NCBI RefSeq assembly: GCF_023824195.1
Contig: NZ_CP085445.1
Location: 49,998 to 113,997 of the forward strand
Direction: 5' to 3'
DNA length: 64,000 bases
From: Priestia megaterium
GTDB taxonomy: Bacteria > Bacillota > Bacilli > Bacillales > Bacillaceae_H
The position numbers and the translations under genes were made by a program. The notes under the pieces were generated by a model, which did not search any database, was not told the DNA's origin, and saw only the letters and a list, made by a program, of their open reading frames with translations. Below are positions 24,113-30,892 of the stretch, one piece after another (position 1 is the stretch's first letter; each line of letters begins with the position of its first letter).

Positions 24113-24337
24113 TTATTGCTTATTACGTTCCGCAAAATATAAATAAACAATACCAATGACTAAAGATACTATACTTAAAATATTTAAGGTCGTGCCTATT
24201 TCATACAATTGGTCTTTAAACGTACCTGAACTCCAAGATGCTTCACTGGAAGAATAAATTGCTACACTAATAAACTTTGTACATATAAATAAGGCTGCCA
24301 AGAATATGAATAAGCAACCCGCGGCCCTTTTATTCAA
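24113..24337 (-). CDS. Small two-helix membrane protein
   Basis: 74 residues: AAGCLFIFLAALFICTKFISVAIY, a 25-residue polar loop (SSSEASWSSGTFKDQLYEIG), then TTLNILSIVSLVIGIVYLYFAERNKQ. TTAGGAGTG precedes ATG. It shares the 23593-24395 module with the lipoprotein. Function unknown. Confidence 0.6.
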   Translation of the reverse strand: MNKRAAGCLFIFLAALFICTKFISVAIYSSSEASWSSGTFKDQLYEIGTTLNILSIVSLVIGIVYLYFAERNKQ

Positions 24338-24394
24338 GAAACACTCCTAATAAGTTACTTTATTATTATATTTTACCACAATTGACCTTTCTAA

Positions 24395-24422
24395 AGTTAA
24401 CATAAAACGTATTCCAGGAACC
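24395..24422 (+). repeat. dif-like Xer site (pdif)
   Basis: XerD-type arm AGTTAACATAA, spacer AACGTA, XerC-type arm TTCCAGGAACC. Confidence 0.85.
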
Positions 24423-24434
24423 CATATAAATTAC

Positions 24435-25274
24435 TTAAACATATTCTAGTCGTAAACCTACCCCAACTTCTTCTATATCAGCAACTCGAGAGAGAGCTAT
24501 CTTAGAATGTAGATCCGTACAATGAGAGGCGTGTAGCTTATTAGGACCAAGTTCTTCTATATATTTTACGGTATTCTCTAGCTGAAAGTCTGATGGATTC
24601 AATAAATGAAATCCCCCTATAACATCTACTATTCTTTCTTCACTACATACCTCTTTTGCATACTCGATAATGTTACATATCCCCGAATGAGCACAACCTA
24701 CCATAATAACTAACCCTTCTAGTGATTTATAAACTAACGCAGTATCATCAAAAATAAAATCATCAAATTCTTCTTTTTCAGTGTTTACCTTTCCAATAGA
24801 TTCTTTGCCCTCAAAATTAAATTTTCTTTTAATTTCACCCAAAAACACTAATTTATCAGTCAGCCAAAATGGTTGCTTAGATAAGTTAATAGGGAAATGT
24901 TTGCTTAATTTATTGTAAGATAAGACACTCCCTATCTCGCTTACTGAATCAAGTAATTTGCTTTCAAAAACTAACGGATGACCAATGATGGTAGGGGTAT
25001 AATGAGTTAAAGCCTCACTTTTTGCTTCCATATGTAGGCTAATTAAATGTGTAAGTCCCCAAGTATGATCGACATGTCCATGTGATAAGGCTACCCAATC
25101 TAAGTTCCTTAAATCAATTCTCATCTTCTCTGCATTTCTTATAAAAGCATCGGAATAGCCAGTATCAAATAAAATTCGTTTATCGTCTTCCTCAATAAAG
25201 AATGAAAGTGCTGGCTCTCCTAAGAAGTAGCGATCAATCAATGTATTATTATCTACAAGTACTGATAATTTCAT
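24435..25274 (-). CDS. MBL-fold hydrolase, dihydropterin phosphate synthase-like branch
   Basis: 279 residues from ATG 25274 (AAGGTGG upstream). MKLSVLVDNNTLIDRYFLGEPALSFFIE, RILFDTGYSDAF, metal motif ALSHGHVDHTWGL, and later MVGCAHSGICNIIEY and GGFHLL. This is the COG1237 branch of metallo-beta-lactamase proteins, named after an archaeal 7,8-dihydropterin-6-methyl enzyme. The bacterial substrate is unknown. Sole gene between sites 24395 and 25380; its stop is 12 bp from the XerC arm. Confidence 0.8.
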   Translation of the reverse strand: MKLSVLVDNNTLIDRYFLGEPALSFFIEEDDKRILFDTGYSDAFIRNAEKMRIDLRNLDWVALSHGHVDHTWGLTHLISLHMEAKSEALTHYTPTIIGHPLVFESKLLDSVSEIGSVLSYNKLSKHFPINLSKQPFWLTDKLVFLGEIKRKFNFEGKESIGKVNTEKEEFDDFIFDDTALVYKSLEGLVIMVGCAHSGICNIIEYAKEVCSEERIVDVIGGFHLLNPSDFQLENTVKYIEELGPNKLHASHCTDLHSKIALSRVADIEEVGVGLRLEYV

Positions 25275-25379
25275 ATAAATATCCACCTTTTTTGTGATTT
25301 CCATATATTATAACTAAGGAAATTATTGTTAACAAACAAAAGTGAATCTGTTTTTAAGTTGCATAAGACATACCTATTT

Positions 25380-25407
25380 AGTTCACATAATGTACCTTAT
25401 AGGCACT
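25380..25407 (+). repeat. dif-like Xer site (pdif)
   Basis: XerD-type arm AGTTCACATAA, spacer TGTACC, XerC-type arm TTATAGGCACT. Flank GCATAAGACATAC. Confidence 0.8.
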
Positions 25408-25408
25408 C

Positions 25409-25693
25409 CTAACGACCAAATATTAAACCTACAATAGACGCAACTAACATAATGATTAGCATTAATACATTAACTTTAACCAAGAATAAAGCCCATCTTT
25501 TGTTTTTCATAGCAAAGTAAAAAACAGCAACATAAAACAATGCAGAGATTGTCCCTCTTATAATAAATTGCGTTCCTAATCCGTAATCTGTGAAGAAAAA
25601 GTACAAACTTAGCAATAAAGAAAGAATAAAAACGGACAAGTATGAGTTATGAATTACCTTTTTTCTTTTTTGTTCATGTTCAAATAAATACAT
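25409..25693 (-). CDS. Small three-helix membrane protein
   Basis: 94 residues: soluble start MYLFEHEQKRKKVIHNSY, helices LSVFILSLLLSLYFFF, IIRGTISALFYVAVFYFAM and FLVKVNVLMLIIMLVASIVGLIF. The stop codon begins 2 bp after the XerC arm of the site at 25380, leaving no room for a separate terminator. Single-gene cassette (25380-25775). Function unknown. Confidence 0.6.
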   Translation of the reverse strand: MYLFEHEQKRKKVIHNSYLSVFILSLLLSLYFFFTDYGLGTQFIIRGTISALFYVAVFYFAMKNKRWALFLVKVNVLMLIIMLVASIVGLIFGR

Positions 25694-25774
25694 GTAGAAT
25701 ACCTCAACGTTGGATTTTATACCATTTTATCAATAATATAACTTCTAATCACTATGAATATCATATACGGAGAT

Positions 25775-25802
25775 AGTTAACATAATCACCATTTTAGGAA
25801 AC
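25775..25802 (+). repeat. dif-like Xer site (pdif)
   Basis: XerD-type arm AGTTAACATAA, spacer TCACCA, XerC-type arm TTTTAGGAAAC. Flank GAATATCATATACGG fits the accessory dyad. Confidence 0.85.
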
Positions 25803-25845
25803 AAAAAGGCTTTTAAGAATCTTATTCCTTAAAAGCCTTTTTGTT
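25802..25845 (-). terminator. Terminator beside the XerC arm
   Basis: AAACAAAAAGGCTTTTAAG, loop, CTTAAAAGCCTTTTTGTTT; long stem with T-tract serving the tiny gene at 25853. Confidence 0.85.
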
Positions 25846-25852
25846 TGAAACA

Positions 25853-25954
25853 TCATCTAGTAAAGAACATATTTAAAATCTTTTTCAAAAACTGTTCGTA
25901 GGATTTAAACACTATGCTAAATTTTGAACTTTGCTTTTCTTTTGGATTAATCAT
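25853..25954 (-). CDS. Tiny basic protein, 33 residues
   Basis: MINPKEKQSSKFSIVFKSY, EQFLKKILNMFFTR: short, basic, amphipathic C-terminal helix. GGGAG lies 7 nt before ATG 25954 and a strong terminator follows. It is the only ORF in the cassette between the dif-like sites at 25775 and 26040. No family recognised. Confidence 0.5.
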   Translation of the reverse strand: MINPKEKQSSKFSIVFKSYEQFLKKILNMFFTR

Positions 25955-26039
25955 ATTTTTACTCCCTGCGTAGATCTTTCTATAATTATATCACCGTTAT
26001 TTTACTAAAAAGAAAAATTTGGATATAGTATACAGATCT

Positions 26040-26067
26040 AGTTACCATAATGGATGTTCTAAGAATC
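26040..26067 (+). repeat. dif-like Xer site (pdif)
   Basis: XerD-type arm AGTTACCATAA, spacer TGGATG, XerC-type arm TTCTAAGAATC. Flank ATATAGTATACAG fits the accessory dyad. Overlaps the 3' end of the gene to its right. Confidence 0.85.
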
Positions 26068-26427
26068 CAACACTTCTTTTAGCATAACTTTAAATTTGGG
26101 TCTAAATACTATATCCATAGTCATTATAAAACGATCAATTCCTTGATCTATAAATAACCGAATTGCTTTGCTTTCTTTATTATCGTTTACAATCTCAATC
26201 TTTGTAACAGATTCTAGACCGTAATAAAAGATTTCGTCATCTTCTAAATCCGTTACTGAAAGTGAGAAAGAATTATAGAATGGTGAGATTTTCACTTCAA
26301 ACCTGTTTGTTTGAGTAGTAAAAATAAAAGTGGACTCATCGTACCAAAAAACCTCATTTTGATCCTTTTTAAGTGGAATACATTCAAATAATGAAATAAA
26401 ATCTAATTCTTCAGGACAATCTCGCAT
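26059..26427 (-). CDS. Hypothetical soluble protein
   Basis: 122 residues, beta-rich and acidic: MRDCPEELDFISLFECIPLKKDQNEVFWYDESTFIF, FYNSFSLSVTDLEDDEIFYYGLESVTKIEIV, FRPKFKVMLKEVLDS. GGAGGAAAC precedes ATG. The last codons lie within the XerC arm of the site at 26040. No family recognised; the size and style would suit an immunity-type protein, but nothing shows this. Confidence 0.55.
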   Translation of the reverse strand: MRDCPEELDFISLFECIPLKKDQNEVFWYDESTFIFTTQTNRFEVKISPFYNSFSLSVTDLEDDEIFYYGLESVTKIEIVNDNKESKAIRLFIDQGIDRFIMTMDIVFRPKFKVMLKEVLDS

Positions 26428-26562
26428 TTGTTTCCTCCTTGGTTGAAAACTATCTATTTAAGTAGATCCTTTTGTACAATATAAAAAAGCAAAAATTCTT
26501 CAATTATTTTCCCATATACTTTAATACTCTTCAATTATCTTATGTATACGATATACAAAGTT

Positions 26563-26573
26563 AGTTAACATAA
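26563..26573 (+). repeat. dif-like half-site at an IS junction
   Basis: Perfect XerD-type arm AGTTAACATAA preceded by the best copy of the accessory dyad (GTATACGATATAC). The sequence switches to IS6-family transposase DNA within 1-2 bases after the arm, i.e. at the XerD cleavage side of the spacer. Confidence 0.7.
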
Positions 26574-26574
26574 T

Positions 26575-26812
26575 GTTGTATGAGCAACGATTATGCCCCG
26601 TTCCGCCATCATTTCCACCAAATCACGAAAATTTAGATTGTACCGTAGGTACCATCTTACCGTTAATAAGATAATATCAGGCTGATAGTGTTTCCATTTA
26701 AATAAATTTTTCTTTTCCATACCGATCACACACCCTTTTAGAGTAATAGTATTAGTATGTCCAAGACTTAGAGATTACTTGTAATTCCCCTGAAGTTTTT
26801 GCACCAGAACCC
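26575..26812 (-). mobile_element. IS6-family element remnant (5' end of transposase)
   Basis: Terminal repeat on the minus strand GGTTCTGGTGCAAAAACT (ending 26812), then ATG 26720 reading MEKKNLFKWKHYQPDIILLT and RWYLRYNLNFRDLVEMMAERG, the N-terminus of an IS240-like transposase. It is cut after about 49 codons at the dif-like half-site. Confidence 0.85.
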
Positions 26813-27024
26813 GTAAAAGTGGTTTGATTATCTTGTCAGGATAGACAAAAAGATTAGCTGTTTAGATCTGATAGAACTTTTTGTGTTCAACTTAACGACG
26901 AAGCATTATATATAGATTTTTATACAATTTTGAGCAGTGCAATTTTTTGTAAAACGTTATTTTAGGTAAAATAAGCTGCTGATAACGATAATTATGTAAA
27001 TGAGCTGACTTATTTTATTCTTTG
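26813..27024. other. Short unassigned stretch inside the mobile island
   Basis: AT-rich, no ORF with a start signal. It lies between the IS6 end and the Tn3-type terminal repeat and is probably residual element DNA. Confidence 0.35.
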
Positions 27025-27062
27025 CTTAGCGTGGGGTTTTTCTAAAATGCTGGCGATGACCT
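27025..27062. repeat. Tn3-family terminal inverted repeat
   Basis: Minus strand GGTCATCGCCAGCATTTT then AGAAAAACCCCACGCTAAG, which closely follows the 38-bp ends of Gram-positive Tn3-family transposons such as Tn4430 and Tn1546 (GCCAGCATTT...CCACGCTAAG). No Tn3 transposase is present. Confidence 0.7.
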
Positions 27063-27278
27063 TTGTACTCTGAATAATGGTTTTCCGGTTATGTCTGTTA
27101 ACCGGAAAATTGAAATATCAAATCTATTTCCTAAAGTGACACTTGACTGGAAGCCCCTAATTTTTAGTTCGGTCACAATATATTCGGATTGGGTATTTAT
27201 CCAGGCTCGTACTTCTATGGGGAATTCTTTAGGAGTATTGATACCTCCATAGTGATTTTTATATTTGTATGCATTTCA
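27042..27278 (-). pseudogene. Fragment of an unrecognised gene
   Basis: A minus-strand frame without start codon reads GGINTPKEFPIEVRAWINTQ, SEYIVTELKIRGFQSSVTLG, NRFDISIFRLTDITGKPLFRV and stops inside the Tn3-type repeat. Credible as decayed coding sequence; family unknown. Confidence 0.35.
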
Positions 27279-27290
27279 TCAATCATTCCC

Positions 27291-27323
27291 TTGACTCTCC
27301 ATTTGTAGTACTGTATAGTACTA
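27291..27323 (+). promoter_or_regulatory. Sigma-A promoter with overlapping TetR operator
   Basis: TTGACT, 17-bp spacer, TATAGT, with the palindrome TAGTACTGTATAGTACTA (27306-27323) over the -10. The ATG at 27326 is 7 nt after the -10, so the transcript should be leaderless or nearly so. The same operator recurs at 27926. Confidence 0.75.
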
Positions 27324-27325
27324 AT

Positions 27326-27910
27326 ATGAAAAAAAATACACTTAGTAATAAAGATATTGCTCTGCAATCCGCTTTTACATTGTTTCTTACTAAAGGTTTT
27401 CTGGCAACAAGCATGGACGACATAGTCGCACGTAGCAAAGTTTCAAAAACGAACATTTATTATTATTTTAAGAGCAAGGAGGAGCTGCTGCTCGCTATTG
27501 TTAATCAGTTGATAGCACATTACGAGCAGCGAATTAATTATATTGTGTCTCAAACTGAGCTCACCGTTCAGGAGAAATTAGAAGCGGTACTCCACATTTT
27601 AAGCGATACTATTGAACAAAATAACTACCTTGGCGGTTGTCCTTTCCTGACTCTGTATACACAGACGCCTATTGACGCGGTTGAAATTAGAGATAGAATC
27701 AAGAGTTTTTTTGAAAAACAGCTGCATGGTGTTGAATTGATTTTAGCCGAAGGGATTGCACGACAAGAACTAAAGGAAGAGCTGCCCGTTAAACAAATAG
27801 CTATGTTGATTGTCTCCTCTATTGAGGGTGCTCTCTTCTTGGCTCAAGCTTCTAACAACCAAGATATGATCAAAAATTTATTTCCTACTTTAGCTTCCAT
27901 GCTAAAGTAA
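27326..27910 (+). CDS. TetR-family regulator, probably leaderless
   Basis: 194 residues from ATG 27326: MKKNTLSNKDIALQSAFTLFLTKGFLATSMDDIVARSKVSKTNIYYYFKSKEELL is a TetR helix-turn-helix; the C-terminal part with NYLGGCPFLTLYTQ resembles the TetR_C_6/YcdC-like type. ATG 27269 upstream would place the promoter inside the gene and is rejected. The 18-bp operator in front of this gene is repeated in front of the downstream SDR-hydrolase gene, so it should repress both. Confidence 0.8.
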   Translation: MKKNTLSNKDIALQSAFTLFLTKGFLATSMDDIVARSKVSKTNIYYYFKSKEELLLAIVNQLIAHYEQRINYIVSQTELTVQEKLEAVLHILSDTIEQNNYLGGCPFLTLYTQTPIDAVEIRDRIKSFFEKQLHGVELILAEGIARQELKEELPVKQIAMLIVSSIEGALFLAQASNNQDMIKNLFPTLASMLK

Positions 27911-27925
27911 TATTTTTAGATATAT

Positions 27926-27943
27926 TAGTACTAGTTAGTACTA
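27926..27943. promoter_or_regulatory. Second TetR operator
   Basis: TAGTACTAGTTAGTACTA has the same TAGTACT...TAGTACTA arms as the operator at 27306, and sits 26 bp upstream of ATG 27970. Confidence 0.8.
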
Positions 27944-27969
27944 TAAAATAATAAAGGAGTGTTTTTATT

Positions 27970-29796
27970 ATGAATATCTTCATGACCGGCGGAACTGGTT
28001 ATATTGGACGTCATTTAATCGCTGAGTTAGCTTCTCAGCATCAGATTTATGCACTTGTACGTCAAAAAAATCGTCTTCTTACCATCATCAATCAACTGGC
28101 ACCCGATCAACAGAACAACATTGTTCCTGTTATCGGTGATCTAACGCAGCCTCGATTAGGTTTAAGTGATGACAGCTACAAGCAATTACTTGCAACTGAT
28201 CTAATTATTCATGCAGGAGGTCCAATGAATATTGAGTTGAACCTCAGTGAAGCTGAGCAGTCTTTTCTCGCCCCTGCAAAATCCCTTGCTCGGCTAGCAC
28301 AGGATATCCACGCTGCAAAAGAATTAAAGCATTTTATCCATGTCGCAGGCTTTATGAGTCCCTATCATGAACAAAATGCATTGTTGGATCTAGATCATTT
28401 GCTGGACAATCAACCACCTTATGAAAAAATGAAGTTTTTAGCCGACTCTTATATACGAAAATCTCTTCATAACATGAGCATTCCCTTATCTACTGTTAAT
28501 CCTAGTGTAATCGTCGGAGACTCCTTCTCAGGGAAAACAGAACAGATTGGAGGCCTTAGTATCTTAGTCGATGCCGTAAGGCGAAATCTTATGCCGCTTG
28601 TTCCAGGCGGCGACGATTATTGGTTACCAATGGTTCATATTGATCATGTGGCTTCGTTTATTTCAAAACTTGCTAATACAGAAGGGTTATCAAGCAATAC
28701 CTACTATCTTTTAGATTCTAAGCAAGAGAGTCCGTCGATCCGAACTTTCATCAAACTCATGGCACGCGAATTGCAGACAACAAAGCCGTTAGGAACTATA
28801 CCGCTTCCGTTATTGAAAACTGTGCTTAGAATGGGTGCTGGTAAGATGCTTGGTATTCCTAAAGAATCCATGAGTTTTCTTGTTAAGTCGGAATTCCCTG
28901 TTTACAGTAAATTAGAAATAGAACAAAGGAACGGCAGAAATTCATTCGTAGTTCCGTCCACGCTCCCTTTTATCATTAGTGATTTAGATTATCGGTTAAA
29001 TCATTTAGGACTGAATCAAAATGAGCAGAAAGATTTTAGTCAACGAAGAAGGGCTAACTTAGTTTCGCTAGAGAAAGATAGGAATGAAACGCCTATTATT
29101 TTTCTTCATGGGACGTTCAGCAATGCCGACGCCCTTTTGCCCCTCTCACAATTTTTAAGCAGTTTAAATACTTGGTTCGTAGATTTACCTGGATTTGGGC
29201 GTACCCCTTATCACCATAATCCTTCTGTGCTAGAAGGCTATGTAGAGAGCATTTCCACTATGATCACTGAGTTGAACAGACCCGTTATATTAGTGGGGCA
29301 TTCATTTGGCGGATTGATTGCGGCTCAAGTGATGGAACGGCTGCCCTCACTGATCAAACAACTCATTTTATTGCAGCCAGTACTGCATCCTATCCAACCT
29401 AAATATAGATTTCGACGTATTACAAGTTTCGTTCTAAAATATATGGAGCCTGCCCGTTTGGAAAAAGAGCTACTTCAAGCCAATAGCTTCAGAACATCCA
29501 GTCAGTTATTGAGTAATTACGCTCATTCTATGGTCCGTGATTTAAAATCCCCCCGTATACGCAAAACTAACGCTACGGTCATGTCTTGCTTAACTATATC
29601 AAAATCCATTCAGTTAAATCCCGAGACATGGGATAAGAGGAAAATTAAGATACTATGGGGAGCTTTGGACAAAGATCATCATGTCCCAAAGCAGTTTGAA
29701 CACTTGGATATTACACGTATTCAGTACGGTCATCAGTTTCCTGTTGAATCTCCTGAACTAACTGCTCAATGGATTTCTCAAGCTGTAACAGTATAA
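27970..29796 (+). CDS. Fusion of extended SDR (NAD-dependent epimerase/reductase) and alpha/beta hydrolase
   Basis: 608 residues. The N-terminal ~330 are an extended short-chain dehydrogenase: MNIFMTGGTGYIGRHLIAEL (nucleotide loop about 6-13), VIGDLTQPRLGL, then a thioester-reductase-like LVDAVRR...YWLPMVHIDHVA. The C-terminal ~240 are an alpha/beta hydrolase with IIFLHGTFSNAD (oxyanion region), nucleophile elbow GHSFGG and a late YGHQFPVESPE. AAAGGAG precedes ATG. Controlled by the adjacent TetR protein. The two activities suggest processing of an acyl/ester or lipid-like substrate; this is inference. Confidence 0.8.
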   Translation: MNIFMTGGTGYIGRHLIAELASQHQIYALVRQKNRLLTIINQLAPDQQNNIVPVIGDLTQPRLGLSDDSYKQLLATDLIIHAGGPMNIELNLSEAEQSFLAPAKSLARLAQDIHAAKELKHFIHVAGFMSPYHEQNALLDLDHLLDNQPPYEKMKFLADSYIRKSLHNMSIPLSTVNPSVIVGDSFSGKTEQIGGLSILVDAVRRNLMPLVPGGDDYWLPMVHIDHVASFISKLANTEGLSSNTYYLLDSKQESPSIRTFIKLMARELQTTKPLGTIPLPLLKTVLRMGAGKMLGIPKESMSFLVKSEFPVYSKLEIEQRNGRNSFVVPSTLPFIISDLDYRLNHLGLNQNEQKDFSQRRRANLVSLEKDRNETPIIFLHGTFSNADALLPLSQFLSSLNTWFVDLPGFGRTPYHHNPSVLEGYVESISTMITELNRPVILVGHSFGGLIAAQVMERLPSLIKQLILLQPVLHPIQPKYRFRRITSFVLKYMEPARLEKELLQANSFRTSSQLLSNYAHSMVRDLKSPRIRKTNATVMSCLTISKSIQLNPETWDKRKIKILWGALDKDHHVPKQFEHLDITRIQYGHQFPVESPELTAQWISQAVTV

Positions 29797-29843
29797 AGGT
29801 TCTTTTGATAGTATTGATGGAGGTGTGGATTGTTAACACAAAT

Positions 29844-29929
29844 TCAGACTGCTTTTTTAAGGGCTCGTTTTCTGAACTCAACTGGACTTAAATAACCTAA
29901 AGTTCCATGAACACGATGATGGTTAAACT
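29844..29929 (-). mobile_element. IS3-family transposase C-terminal remnant
   Basis: On the minus strand FNHHRVHGTLGYLSPVEFRK then RALKKAV and stop, the C-terminus of an IS3-type OrfB. It is interrupted exactly where an IS6-family end begins (29930). Confidence 0.85.
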
Positions 29930-29989
29930 GGTTCTGTTGCAAAGTTTGAAAAAAGCATAAACAGGTTGTTAAATGAAGAACAATGATCT
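29930..29989 (+). mobile_element. IS6-family terminus
   Basis: GGTTCTGTTGCAAAGTTT is the IS6-family (IS257/IS431-like) terminal repeat. About 40 bp of internal end follow before the second-class repeat takes over. No transposase. Confidence 0.75.
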
Positions 29990-30017
29990 ATTTGTCGTCA
30001 GTTAGTGTAAATGATTA
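29990..30017 (+). repeat. Second-class dispersed repeat, copy C
   Basis: ATTTGTCGTCA, variable GTTAGT, then GTAAATGATTA. It forms the boundary between IS6 debris and cassette DNA. Confidence 0.65.
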
Positions 30018-30079
30018 AACTAATTATTTTTATGAAGTACTTTATGATTTACTCAACAAAAAACGTATTAGAGGTAGTT

Positions 30080-30436
30080 ATGAACTCCTTGTTCAAATAT
30101 GTATTTTCTGGTAACATCAGGATCGTTAAGAATAGTTATTTAAAAACCATACAAACTATTAAGCAAGCGAGGAATCACACATTGAGAAAACATTTTGGTA
30201 AAATTTCATTTGCTTTTTTAATCTTGACTTTTGGCTTTTATTTCGTAGTTCCTACAAATAATAATTACTCATCAACAGCTATCAACACATGGTTATTGAT
30301 TGGATTAGCTTTGACATTAATTTTTGCTTTTTTTAGTCCTAAAAATATATGGAAAAAGATTGTACTAACTGTTATTACAATAGCAATTGTAATCTTTTTA
30401 TTTATTGCTATTGCATTTGGAATATCAGGTCTATAA
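30080..30436 (+). CDS. Small membrane protein
   Basis: 118 residues from ATG 30080 (AGAGGTAG upstream). Basic N-terminal part (MNSLFKYVFSGNIRIVKNSY, QARNHTLRKHFGK), then three helices: SFAFLILTFGFYFVV, TWLLIGLALTLIFAFF and IVLTVITIAIVIFLFIAIAFGISGL. Earlier in-frame ATGs overlap the second-class repeat. Function unknown. It lies between that repeat and the dif-like site at 30450. Confidence 0.55.
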   Translation: MNSLFKYVFSGNIRIVKNSYLKTIQTIKQARNHTLRKHFGKISFAFLILTFGFYFVVPTNNNYSSTAINTWLLIGLALTLIFAFFSPKNIWKKIVLTVITIAIVIFLFIAIAFGISGL

Positions 30437-30449
30437 AGGATGCAGCTGT

Positions 30450-30477
30450 TATTTACATAATGTAACTATCGGAAAAT
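30450..30477 (+). repeat. dif-like Xer site (pdif)
   Basis: XerD-type arm TATTTACATAA, spacer TGTAAC, XerC-type arm TATCGGAAAAT. Spacer family TGTA[G/C/A]C. Confidence 0.75.
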
Positions 30478-30544
30478 CTAACAGAAATACATTTTTTTCT
30501 TTTTATGGTAATATAAATAGTGAAAATGTATAGGAGGATTTACA

Positions 30545-30763
30545 TTGATAAAAAATTTACCCTTACTAATTTCCATTTTAATAATAGGAGTTAGTTCTTC
30601 TACCATAAGTATGAATGGACATTTACCTACGTTCTTTGAATGGACATTACCAATTATGAGCATTATTTTAAATATCATCGCAGTTATAGGGCTATCCTTA
30701 CACGTATTTGTATATAAGCCTATGAAAAAAGCAGAAGATAACCTTAATGGAGCTATTAAGTAA
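30545..30763 (+). CDS. Small two-helix membrane protein
   Basis: 72 residues from TTG 30545 (ATAGGAGG 7 nt upstream): IKNLPLLISILIIGVSSSTI, FFEWTLPIMSIILNIIAVIGLSLHVFVYKP, then a charged tail. Single-gene cassette between sites 30450 and 30828. Function unknown. Confidence 0.6.
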   Translation: MIKNLPLLISILIIGVSSSTISMNGHLPTFFEWTLPIMSIILNIIAVIGLSLHVFVYKPMKKAEDNLNGAIK

Positions 30764-30766
30764 GAA

Positions 30767-30803
30767 TGAAAAAAGAGCTAACTATAGCTCTTTTTTCATT
30801 CTT
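30767..30803 (+). terminator. Terminator of the 30545 gene
   Basis: GAATGAAAAAAGAGCTA, loop, TAGCTCTTTTTTCATTC: perfect stem. Confidence 0.85.
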
Positions 30804-30827
30804 ATAATATATACGATATAAAGAACT

Positions 30828-30855
30828 AGTTAACATAAAACACATTATCGGTAGT
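30828..30855 (+). repeat. dif-like Xer site (pdif)
   Basis: XerD-type arm AGTTAACATAA, spacer AACACA, XerC-type arm TTATCGGTAGT. The flank ATATATACGATATAAAG is one of the clearest accessory dyads. Confidence 0.85.
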
Positions 30856-30892
30856 CTAAAGAGCACAATCTTTAGACTACCGATAATGTGTT
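30840..30892 (-). terminator. Perfect hairpin that duplicates the XerC arm in inverse
   Basis: Spacer plus XerC arm, ACACATTATCGGTAGTC then TAAAG, is followed after 8 bp by its exact inverse, ending at the stop codon of the 30892 gene. About 22-bp arms. Confidence 0.75.
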
